Shown here: one piece after another, positions 1-4,970 of the stretch
Layout of the letters: each line of letters starts with the position of its first letter
How positions within the stretch are numbered: position 1 is the stretch's first letter
Assembly: GCA_029785625.1 (NCBI GenBank)
Contig: JAFLZI010000010.1
Location: 1 to 10,068 of the forward strand
Length of the DNA stretch: 10,068 nt
Source of the DNA: Nitrososphaerota archaeon
GTDB taxonomy: Archaea > Thermoproteota > Nitrososphaeria > Nitrososphaerales > UBA183
Reading direction: 5' to 3'
The notes under the pieces: model-generated
Told to the model about the DNA's origin: nothing
The model's database searches: none
The model's input: only the letters and a program-made list of their open reading frames with translations
Program-made: the position numbers and the translations under genes

Positions 1-2
1 TC

Positions 3-149
3 CAGAACGACTACTCACGAGGTTACGCCGTGCCGACCCTGGAATACTGTCTCTGCGGCCTGAACGGGTGCTATCCAGACGTGCCTCATGGGGCCGTAAC
101 GCAGAGACAGTTCGAGGCTTCGAGATGGAGGAGCGAGTTCTCAGATTGA
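3..149 (+). CDS. C-terminal end of an unknown protein (5' truncated)
   Basis: The frame is open from position 3 and stops at TGA 147-149, giving 48 residues that continue beyond the left edge of the window. The visible part has three close cysteines (YCLCGLNGC), which could bind metal or form disulfides, followed by a polar tail ending in EFSD. Counting third codon positions by hand up to base 128 gives 29 of 42 G or C here, against 20 of 41 in the competing frame from position 2. This frame is therefore the likelier one in 3-124. It overlaps the start of the next gene by 25 bases. No family is recognised; the cysteine cluster alone does not define one. Confidence 0.5.
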   Translation, partial: QNDYSRGYAVPTLEYCLCGLNGCYPDVPHGAVTQRQFEASRWRSEFSD

Positions 150-331
150 TCAACTCAGACGAACACATGACTGTGGCTACCATAGAGAAATCCGGCTCGA
201 TAGCGCGGTTCATGCTGGACGCCGACGTTGTGATAGCCAGGCGCAAGGCCCTGAAGGGAGCCGAGCGTTGCGACGAGATAGACTCACGTTTTGCCGAGCT
301 GCTGAAGGCGCAGGAGGAGCGAGAGCGTTGA
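125..331 (+). CDS. Small helical charged protein, unknown function (68 aa)
   Basis: I chose ATG 125 because a GAGG Shine-Dalgarno-like motif lies at 114-117, seven bases upstream. The frame is also open further upstream, with a GTG at 68, but codon use there favours the previous gene's frame. The product begins MEERVLRLINSDEHM and is predicted mostly helical. Its C-terminal third is rich in Glu, Arg and Lys and ends in LLKAQEERER, which suggests a short coiled coil or amphipathic helix. There is no signal peptide or membrane segment, so it is probably cytoplasmic. Its stop overlaps the TTG start of the zinc-finger gene (TTGA, 328-331), implying translational coupling. A short DNA-binding or oligomerising accessory protein is possible, but no family is recognised. 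Confidence 0.6.
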   Translation: MEERVLRLINSDEHMTVATIEKSGSIARFMLDADVVIARRKALKGAERCDEIDSRFAELLKAQEERER

Positions 332-432
332 AGCCCCCGCAACAGCTCCGCGTCGTCGTCTGCCGGGTCTGTGGCTATGGGTTCGCCACCTGGTACATCC
401 CTGAGCACATGAAGGCGAGGCATGGAGTATGA
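328..432 (+). CDS. C2H2 zinc-finger microprotein (34 aa)
   Basis: The frame starts at TTG 328, which overlaps the previous stop as TTGA, and ends at TGA 430-432. GGAGG-type sequence at about 310-316 supplies a ribosome binding site. The product is MKPPQQLRVV followed by one compact zinc-finger pattern: Cys12-x2-Cys15-x11-His27-x4-His32, with Tyr, Phe and Trp between the ligand pairs as hydrophobic core candidates. The finger occupies nearly the whole protein. Tiny C2H2 proteins are common in archaeal viruses and plasmids, where they are thought to be transcription regulators; a DNA-binding regulator is therefore the best inference here. One finger alone binds DNA weakly, so dimerisation or a partner would be needed. 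It overlaps the next small gene as ATGA. Confidence 0.68.
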   Translation: MKPPQQLRVVVCRVCGYGFATWYIPEHMKARHGV

Positions 433-491
433 CACAATTACTGTTCTTTTGGCTCTTGTTTCTCGCTCTGAGGGAGGAGGTGTTCCGTTAG
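429..491 (+). CDS. 20-residue single-helix membrane micropeptide
   Basis: ATG 429 overlaps the zinc-finger stop (ATGA, 429-432), and its own TAG 489-491 overlaps the next GTG start (TAGTG). The product is MTQLLFFWLLFLALREEVFR: a hydrophobic stretch of about 12 residues followed by a charged end, which suits a membrane-inserted or membrane-surface peptide. An overlapping frame starting at ATG 422 runs into the next gene, but its third positions are only 6 of 22 G or C between 425 and 490, against 12 of 19 in this frame. The neighbouring genes prefer G or C there, so this frame is favoured. Its role is unknown; a leader peptide that couples translation of the next gene is an alternative. Confidence 0.45.
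   Translation: MTQLLFFWLLFLALREEVFR
476..482 (+). promoter_or_regulatory. Strong Shine-Dalgarno that sets the GTG 491 start
   Basis: GGAGGTG lies eight bases before GTG 491 and closely matches the complement of the 16S rRNA 3' end. It is the reason for choosing GTG 491 over the upstream in-frame ATG 422. It lies inside the 20-aa micropeptide frame, where it reads as part of Glu-Glu-Val codons. Confidence 0.65.
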
Positions 492-715
492 TGCGGCTTA
501 ATTCTTCAGCCGTGTCTATCGGGGCGCTTCCCGGGCTTCTTGCAATGGTCATCGCCATCCCTGGCGTCTATCTGATTCTTGGTGCACAACACGGCGATAC
601 CTTCGAGATAGGGGTGGCGCTCATCGGCGTGTTCCTCGTCGGGATAGGGGCGTTCACTGGTGCTCTATTGGCGATAATCTTGTTGACCCGCATACCCGAG
701 GAACCTTCACGATGA
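491..715 (+). CDS. Small two-helix membrane protein (74 aa), unknown function
   Basis: The start is GTG 491, with a strong Shine-Dalgarno eight bases upstream; the stop TGA 713-715 overlaps the next ATG as ATGA. Two membrane helices are evident. The first is about residues 10-31 (IGALPGLLAMVIAIPGVYLI) and the second about residues 41-67, separated by a short polar loop (GAQHGDTFE) that contains one His. The C-terminus is short and charged (RIPEEPSR). Nothing catalytic is visible. Small two-helix proteins in archaeal elements include capsid subunits, pilins, holin-like proteins and secretion accessories; I cannot choose among these. If ATG 422 were used instead, the protein would gain 23 N-terminal residues with poor codon bias. 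Confidence 0.6.
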   Translation: MRLNSSAVSIGALPGLLAMVIAIPGVYLILGAQHGDTFEIGVALIGVFLVGIGAFTGALLAIILLTRIPEEPSR

Positions 716-813
716 AAATAACCGTGACCGACGACGCCGTGAAGAACCTGTCGAAGGGCCAGCTTTCATGGCTCTTCGCCCAGGCGTTGACGCTGACGGA
801 GGGGGGAACATAG
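712..813 (+). CDS. 33-aa ORF, probable 5' part of a frameshifted gene
   Basis: ATG 712 overlaps the preceding stop as ATGA. The product starts MKITVTDDAVKNLSKGQLSW and ends LTEGGT at TAG 811-813. It is soluble and mixed beta/helix in appearance, with no signal or membrane segment. Third codon positions are strongly G or C up to the end. From about 807 the coding signal passes directly to the frame that is one base back, at a run of six G (801-806). The pair therefore looks like one 105-aa protein made by -1 slippage, or one gene broken by an indel. Read alone it is a 33-aa protein of unknown function. Confidence 0.5.
   Translation: MKITVTDDAVKNLSKGQLSWLFAQALTLTEGGT
801..807 (+). other. Candidate -1 frameshift slippery heptamer G GGG GGA
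   Basis: In the 712 frame the codons here are GAG GGG GGA ACA TAG, so the run has the X XXY YYZ form with the stop two codons later. A -1 slip re-pairs GGG GGA as GGG GGG and continues into the open downstream frame. A homopolymer sequencing or assembly error of one G would look the same. Confidence 0.4.
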
Positions 814-824
814 CGCAGAAGGCG

Positions 825-1028
825 GTGTCTCCCCACGAGTTCGACCAGGGCTGGCTCGGCCTGTTCCTGAAGGCCACCAACCACCACGCCAGCTACGACG
901 ACGACCTGGCTAAAGCGCTCTCCAAGGCCAGCGACACCTCTCCCCGCACCATCATCGACTGCGCCGTGGCCCTGGTGCGCGGCCTGGGGATGGAGGCCGA
1001 AGTCGTGGAGGCGTTGGAAAGATGTTGA
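825..1028 (+). CDS. 67-aa ORF, probable 3' part of the frameshifted gene
   Basis: The frame is good coding sequence from about 807 to TGA 1026-1028 but has no convincing start of its own. GTG 825 has only a weak GAAGG 3-5 bases away. ATG 768 would read through a stretch whose codon bias belongs to the 33-aa frame. Joined by a -1 shift at the G6 run, the full product is about 105 residues, with TEGGNIAQKAV at the junction. The visible part is soluble and helix-rich: a His-His pair, three consecutive Asp residues (SYDDDLAKAL), then a helical segment RTIIDCAVALVRGLGMEAEV. No family is recognised. It overlaps the peptidase-like gene downstream by seven bases. Confidence 0.5.
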   Translation: MSPHEFDQGWLGLFLKATNHHASYDDDLAKALSKASDTSPRTIIDCAVALVRGLGMEAEVVEALERC

Positions 1029-1504
1029 GCGCGGGCTGGCTCCCCCTGGCCCTGGGGCTCGGCGCCACCTCCGTCTTGATCGCCTACACCGACTTGCGCC
1101 GGGGCTGGCTCTATCTCAGCCACTTCGTCCCCGCCGGCCTGGGCATCGCCTGGTTCGCCTACCGCATCCCCTTCTCACTCCTGACCTGGGGCATCCTCGC
1201 GGCCACCTCCGTCCCCGTGACCTACGCCACCCTGAAGTTCTTCGAGTGGGAGAAGGCGCGGGCCATGAAGAAGGCGGGCCGCGAGACCGAGCCCTCCATG
1301 GTGTCCACCGGCGGAGACTACCTCGCCATGGCCCTGTTCGCCTTCTGGCCCTACGCCTGGTCCTACGTCGTGGTGGGGGCCTGCATCCTGGCGTTCCTCG
1401 GCGCCCAGGCGCGGTGGTGGAACGTAGGGAAGCGCGGCGCTCCGTTGGCCGGGCTCATGGGGGTGTCGTTCCTCGCGTGGCTGGTGTGGGCGGTGGTGGT
1501 GTAA
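1022..1504 (+). CDS. Type IV prepilin (A24-like) aspartyl peptidase-like membrane protein
   Basis: This polytopic protein of 160 aa starts at ATG 1022, with TGGAGG nine bases upstream. Helices are near residues 4-22, 29-47, 51-72, 103-125 and 142-160. Two Asp residues sit where A24 prepilin peptidases have their catalytic pair: Asp24 at the end of helix 1 (AYTDLRRGWL), and Asp99 in STGGDYLAMALFAFWP after a basic cytoplasmic loop. The latter resembles the GxGD/GGAD motif that precedes an Ala/Leu-rich helix in archaeal enzymes. Deviations: Thr96 replaces the first Gly of GxGD, and the usual Ile-Pro-Asn after the first Asp is not present. Family members cleave prepilin or pre-archaellin leader peptides at the cytoplasmic membrane face. 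No clear class III leader is seen among the exported proteins in this window. Activity is therefore uncertain; the fold assignment is moderately secure. Confidence 0.55.
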   Translation: MLSAGWLPLALGLGATSVLIAYTDLRRGWLYLSHFVPAGLGIAWFAYRIPFSLLTWGILAATSVPVTYATLKFFEWEKARAMKKAGRETEPSMVSTGGDYLAMALFAFWPYAWSYVVVGACILAFLGAQARWWNVGKRGAPLAGLMGVSFLAWLVWAVVV

Positions 1505-1514
1505 GTGACCCAGC

Positions 1515-1532
1515 GAGTCCGGCTTTATATTC
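1515..1532 (+). promoter_or_regulatory. Archaeal BRE/TATA promoter, copy 1 of an exact 18-bp repeat
   Basis: GAGTCCGGCTTTATATTC contains the TATA-like TTTATATT at 1524-1531. The same 18 bases recur at 9681-9698. There are 29 bases between this element and ATG 1562, and 30 between the other copy and its ATG 9729. That matches the usual archaeal TATA-to-start-site distance and suggests a transcript with little or no leader. It lies just after the peptidase-like gene and probably opens the structural operon. Confidence 0.75.
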
Positions 1533-1561
1533 AGAAAGACAGACCACTCCCTGAGAGACCC

Positions 1562-1882
1562 ATGGACGCGGCCACATTCGAGCCGCATTTCCGGCAAGCG
1601 TTAGCGGAGTTCGCACTGGCCCAGCAGGGAGCCATGATGAACATCACCGTCCACAACCTTCTGGCTTTCATGCAGAGGAAGGGCTACCCCATGCTCGAGA
1701 ACGAGGGCAGCATGAGGAACCTCACCAACGCTTTCCTTTCCGACTTCTTCGGGCCCACCTGGGACGGGGCGAAGTATCGTAAGCTCCGGAACGGTGACGG
1801 CAACAGCAGCAAGGGCCGCAGCCTCCTGATAGGGACGGATAACGTATTAGACAGCCTGCGCTATCGCGGGGTGGTCGCCTAA
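1562..1882 (+). CDS. Unknown 106-aa protein, possible winged-helix regulator
   Basis: I chose ATG 1562 because an archaeal TATA element lies about 30 bases upstream; the longer frame from GTG 1505 would run through that promoter with poorer codon bias. The product is soluble. Residues 28-42 (ITVHNLLAFMQRKGY), 50-64 (SMRNLTNAFLSDFFG) and 88-102 form likely helices. Between the last two is a basic Gly/Ser loop with Lys71, Arg73, Lys74, Arg76, Lys84 and Arg86. That arrangement could be a helix-turn-helix with a basic wing, but no family was recognised and a structural role is equally possible. It is the first gene behind a promoter copied in front of a secreted-protein gene, so a regulatory role would make sense. 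It is followed after one base by the 657-aa gene. Confidence 0.62.
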   Translation: MDAATFEPHFRQALAEFALAQQGAMMNITVHNLLAFMQRKGYPMLENEGSMRNLTNAFLSDFFGPTWDGAKYRKLRNGDGNSSKGRSLLIGTDNVLDSLRYRGVVA

Positions 1883-1883
1883 G

Positions 1884-3857
1884 ATGCCCAACGTCCAGGA
1901 GGATGCACCGCTCACCATGGGGACGCCTCCCAACCCCGACAACAACCCGACCCAGGGGCCCCCGACCCAGGGCATCCAGGCGCAGCAGCAGCAACGGAGC
2001 GGCCCCGGCCTGGTGAGGCGCCCGTCAGAGGGTCCGGTTCCGCCCCATTCGCAGAACCAGGTGGTCAGGAGCGGCCCCCCGCGCCCCGCCAGAGGCAACG
2101 TCGCCCCCAACCAGAACGCGCAGTCTCAGTCAGCCGGGGTGGTGAGGGGGATAGAGGGAGGGGCCATGACTGGGTTCAACGCGGTGAAGACCGGGTTCGC
2201 GGACATATTCGGGGCCACCTACGCCGCAGGGCAGACGACCCGGGACGCAGCCACAGGAGCGAAGTACGTCCCGTTGAGCCAGTCTGAAGCCTTCGGGATA
2301 AAAGCCTCCACCGCCCAGAACGACATATCAGGCGCGGCCGCATACATCCTCCCGGGGGGCGCAGTCCTCCACGGCATAGGCGACGTCAAGGAGGGCCCGG
2401 CGGCCAGGGCTTTCGACGTGGGAGTGGGGGTCGTGGCTTTCATCCCGGGGGTCGGCGAAGCGGGGGGTGCGCTTAAGGGAGTGACAGGCTTTGTTGCAAG
2501 AGCAGGCGTAGGTGCCGTAATAAGCGGGGTGGGGACGGCTCTTCGCGGAGGCACACCGACGCAAGATCTGGAAGCGGCTGGAATAGGGGCGGTCATATCG
2601 GCGGGAGCGCCCTATGCCTTTAGAGCAGTCGGAGGCATCTTTGAACAGGCGGTCTATACCACGGAGAGCCATCCGATAGTGGATGTCGCGTCAGAGAGCG
2701 TGAAGGTGGGGCCGGAGACCATGGTGGGGGAGACCACCGAGTCAGGCCAGGTCATCCCGGGGACGGAAAGGGCGGTGTCGGCGACGGAGGCAGGCTACTC
2801 GGGCCGGGGCGGCAGTTCATACAGCGACATCGTGACGGGGACGAAGAACGCCCCATATGCGGCCCAGGGTGCACCCGACGAAGCGGTGGCTAACGCGGCC
2901 ACAGCCCAGTTCGTCAACCAGTCGCGGCTCGACATCGCGTCGCGCTTCGCCTCGGAGCAGACCGCCGTGGAGAGCAGCGAGGGAGGGGTGTCGTACGCCA
3001 AGGGCCTGGAGGTCGCGCCTGAGTCTTTCGAGAGCACCAGGGTGAACCGCTTCACCAACTTCTTCGGGAGGGGGGAGGCGGCCACGGAAGACCTGACTTT
3101 CGGTAAGCCCACGACGGGGCCGTCCAATTCCGAATACTATTCTTCGTCGGCGCGGGGCGCTTCAAGCTTCGAGGAAGGCTCAGACTATCGCTCCGGCGAA
3201 TCCATCTTCAACAATCGCGGCCCCGGTTCCGCGTCCGTCCTGGAGCCATCCACGGGCGAGCCAGGCGCCTACGAGACGACCGGCCTGAAGACCGCGTTCA
3301 ACGAGGGCGAGACCCAGGCCAGCGTCTACGGCCTTCCCGCCACCGACGAGGCTTTCGTCACGTCCTTCAGGTTCAAGGGGAACCAGGCTTCAGGCCCATC
3401 GCCCGCCCCTAGCACCAGCATGACCAAGACCGTCCCAGGCACCAGCGTGGGCACCACCACGACCCCCGGCACCATCAACCCGCCGTCCTGGAGGCCGCCC
3501 CCCCAGAGGTTCCAGACGCCCCCCGGCGTCACCCCCTACACCGTCCCGACCCCTCCCCCCACCAAGAGCGTGACCACCACCGGCATAGTCCCCGTCTACC
3601 ACCAAACCCCGGCCCCCAACCAGAACCAGCGCCAACAGGTCGTCACGCCTCCCTTCCAGGCTCCTTTCCTCACGGCGGAGCAAAAGAACGCGTGGCCCCC
3701 GAAGACCCGCACCGGCACCCTCCCCTACCTGATGTCCCCCTTCTCCGACGTGGGGGGGAGCGCAGCCGCCCGGAACGGCTATGGGTTCGGCTTGAAGAAG
3801 CACAACGTCAACGACCTGATGGGCATGAGCGCGGTCAAGACCAAGAGGAGGAAGTGA
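1884..3857 (+). CDS. Large low-complexity protein with Gly/Ala hydrophobic core (657 aa)
   Basis: ATG 1884 follows the previous stop by one base. There is no signal peptide. Residues 1-90 are disordered and rich in Pro, Gln and Asn, with a Gln4 run. Residues 146-255 form a Gly/Ala-rich hydrophobic block: AAAYILPGGAVLHGIGD at 151-167, VGVGVVAFIPGVGEAGGALK at 179-198, a Gly-Val series to 220, and IGAVISAGAPYAF at 234-246. These could be membrane-interacting hairpins. Residues about 260-500 are polar and Ser/Glu/Gly-rich. A Thr/Pro-rich stretch follows to about 620, and the end is basic (KTKRRK). The IPGVGEAGGALKGVTG segment faintly recalls the pre-toxin Gly motif of polymorphic toxins, but no toxin domain follows. 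The operon position and composition suggest a structural, scaffold or membrane-remodelling protein. Function is unknown. Confidence 0.72.
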   Translation: MPNVQEDAPLTMGTPPNPDNNPTQGPPTQGIQAQQQQRSGPGLVRRPSEGPVPPHSQNQVVRSGPPRPARGNVAPNQNAQSQSAGVVRGIEGGAMTGFNAVKTGFADIFGATYAAGQTTRDAATGAKYVPLSQSEAFGIKASTAQNDISGAAAYILPGGAVLHGIGDVKEGPAARAFDVGVGVVAFIPGVGEAGGALKGVTGFVARAGVGAVISGVGTALRGGTPTQDLEAAGIGAVISAGAPYAFRAVGGIFEQAVYTTESHPIVDVASESVKVGPETMVGETTESGQVIPGTERAVSATEAGYSGRGGSSYSDIVTGTKNAPYAAQGAPDEAVANAATAQFVNQSRLDIASRFASEQTAVESSEGGVSYAKGLEVAPESFESTRVNRFTNFFGRGEAATEDLTFGKPTTGPSNSEYYSSSARGASSFEEGSDYRSGESIFNNRGPGSASVLEPSTGEPGAYETTGLKTAFNEGETQASVYGLPATDEAFVTSFRFKGNQASGPSPAPSTSMTKTVPGTSVGTTTTPGTINPPSWRPPPQRFQTPPGVTPYTVPTPPPTKSVTTTGIVPVYHQTPAPNQNQRQQVVTPPFQAPFLTAEQKNAWPPKTRTGTLPYLMSPFSDVGGSAAARNGYGFGLKKHNVNDLMGMSAVKTKRRK

Positions 3858-3863
3858 CGTAAT

Positions 3864-4136
3864 ATGCTCCTGAAGGCCCTGGGCGCCACCATGTCCATGT
3901 TCATAATCTTCGTGGGGTGGTACTCGTTCACCATCGCCGGGAACGCGGTCGCCAACATGGTGGTCGTCCAGCTGCCGAACGCCTGCTTCGGGAACGTCTG
4001 CGCCGCCCAATTCGCCAGCCAGGTGATGGGCCTGTTCGAGATCGCCATAGGCGTCTGCTTCCTGTTCATCGTGGTCTACCTCGCCCTCAGCGCCGGCCAG
4101 GACGACCCGCAGTCCTTCACCGTGGGGTTCGACTGA
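3864..4136 (+). CDS. Two-helix membrane protein, capsid/pilin-like candidate (90 aa)
   Basis: ATG 3864 has GAGGAGG at about 3846-3852 as a ribosome binding site. Helix 1 spans about residues 8-35, starting ATMSMFIIFVGWYSFTIAG; helix 2 spans about 57-77 (FEIAIGVCFLFIVVYLALSA). The loop between them carries Cys41 and Cys46 (ACFGNVCA), a possible disulfide if it faces outward. The tail is short and acidic. The length and two-helix layout match both the major capsid proteins of spindle-shaped archaeal viruses and VirB2/TrbC-type pilins; I see no sequence signature that decides. It is followed immediately by a second protein of the same design, with a GTG start three bases after this stop. Confidence 0.7.
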   Translation: MLLKALGATMSMFIIFVGWYSFTIAGNAVANMVVVQLPNACFGNVCAAQFASQVMGLFEIAIGVCFLFIVVYLALSAGQDDPQSFTVGFD

Positions 4137-4138
4137 GC

Positions 4139-4393
4139 GTGGCGGGACAGTACGCCCTGGGCGTCTTCATCACGACGATATTCCTCATAGGCGTAGTCTG
4201 GGGCGTCCTCTACTTCGGCGCCATCCAGCCCATGCTCTCCAGCGCCACGGCCCAGTACCCCGGGGTCTTCTCGAACACCGACCTCGCCATGGTGAAGTTC
4301 TTCACCGGAGGATACATAGCCTTCACGACCTTCCTCCTGGTCTTCTGGCTGTGGAACCAGTCGAAAGCCACCTCGGGGTATTCCTATGGGTGA
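4139..4393 (+). CDS. Second small two-helix membrane protein (84 aa)
   Basis: The start is GTG 4139, two bases after the preceding TGA. The same frame is open well upstream, but that part is a shadow of the 90-aa gene. Helix 1 is about residues 5-28 (YALGVFITTIFLIGVVWGVL) and helix 2 about 54-73 (FTGGYIAFTTFLLVFWLW). The inter-helix loop is polar (QPMLSSATAQYPGVFSNTD) and has no Cys. The tail is Ser/Gly/Tyr-rich (SKATSGYSYG). It matches the 90-aa neighbour in length and topology but is not obviously similar in sequence. A paired capsid or pilin arrangement is an inference from size and adjacency only. The end overlaps the next ATG (4386) by eight bases. Confidence 0.7.
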   Translation: MAGQYALGVFITTIFLIGVVWGVLYFGAIQPMLSSATAQYPGVFSNTDLAMVKFFTGGYIAFTTFLLVFWLWNQSKATSGYSYG

Positions 4394-4970
4394 AGCGCTC
4401 CCCTTCGTGGCGGGCGTCGTCGCGGTGGCCCTGGTGGTGGGGATGTCGGGGGTCTCGCTCAACCCGGGCCCTCAGACGGTCGCCTGGGGCTCCCTGGGCT
4501 ACGTCATGCTGCCGCCGAGCGAAGGAGGGAACTACTCCATGGAGCTGGCCCACGCCCTGGCCGCGCACCCGAAGATGGTCGTGATGGACGACTACGAGTA
4601 TGGAGGGCCCCAGGCCGCTTCCGTCTATTCCTCTCTCGTGGCTGCGAAGATTCCCGTCTGCCTGGTGCTCTATCCGTTCTTTTCGCAGCCCAAGGAAACC
4701 GTGGGGGCCTCATGCGTCATCCTCCCCATCCGTCCGGGCGAACAGATAGGCAGCATGGGGCTGCAACCCGCGCAGCCTCCGGAGACTTCGCTCTCGGGCT
4801 GGCTCGCCATAATGAGGGCAGACATGGCGGGGATAAGCGCCAAGAACGTGCATCTCTTGGTCTATGAAGCCCATACCAGCTTTTGGAGCCTCCCACCTCC
4901 TGCGAACTACACCCGGGCGGCCGTACAGCTTTCACAGCAGACGGGCGAGTGGATGGTGGCCTGGGGTTGA
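4386..4970 (+). CDS. Membrane-anchored ClpP/NfeD-fold serine peptidase-like protein
   Basis: The protein has 194 aa. An N-terminal membrane anchor lies at residues 5-25, and the rest is probably outside the cell. Residues 36-130 fit the membrane-bound serine peptidase fold of archaeal NfeD-associated proteases (P. horikoshii 1510-N type) and SppA. The alignment is from memory: VVMDDYEYGG at 65-74 stands where that family has LDTPGG; AAKIPVCLVLYP at 86-97 matches the conserved KIPV strand; and IRPGEQIGSMGLQP at 115-128 matches the MAPGTxIGxxxP motif. The catalytic residues are not preserved with certainty. The AASAG serine segment reads QPKETVGASC, and the Lys position appears as Arg144 in AIMRADM. 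It may thus be an altered or inactive protease, or a chaperone. The gene overlaps the giant exported protein (TTGA), so that is its likeliest partner. Confidence 0.52.
   Translation: MGEALPFVAGVVAVALVVGMSGVSLNPGPQTVAWGSLGYVMLPPSEGGNYSMELAHALAAHPKMVVMDDYEYGGPQAASVYSSLVAAKIPVCLVLYPFFSQPKETVGASCVILPIRPGEQIGSMGLQPAQPPETSLSGWLAIMRADMAGISAKNVHLLVYEAHTSFWSLPPPANYTRAAVQLSQQTGEWMVAWG

Noticed and set aside
1505..1561. GTG 1505 as start of the 106-aa gene
   Set aside because: It sits directly after the previous stop but reads through the repeated TATA promoter with weaker codon bias; the second promoter copy has the same distance to ATG 9729, which supports ATG 1562.
2409..2545. Polymorphic-toxin pre-toxin (Gly-rich) motif in the 657-aa protein
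   Set aside because: The likeness is limited to an IPGVGE-like string; no C-terminal toxin domain, immunity gene or export signal follows.
712..3857. Tail assembly chaperone frameshift plus tape-measure protein of a tailed virus
   Set aside because: The frameshift geometry is suggestive, but the 657-aa protein is not a long coiled coil, and no head, portal, terminase or tail genes are present.
3390..4010. 206-aa reverse-strand ORF
   Set aside because: Its Gly/His/Arg/Val-rich composition mirrors the Thr/Pro codons of the 657-aa gene, and it would overlap two good forward genes.
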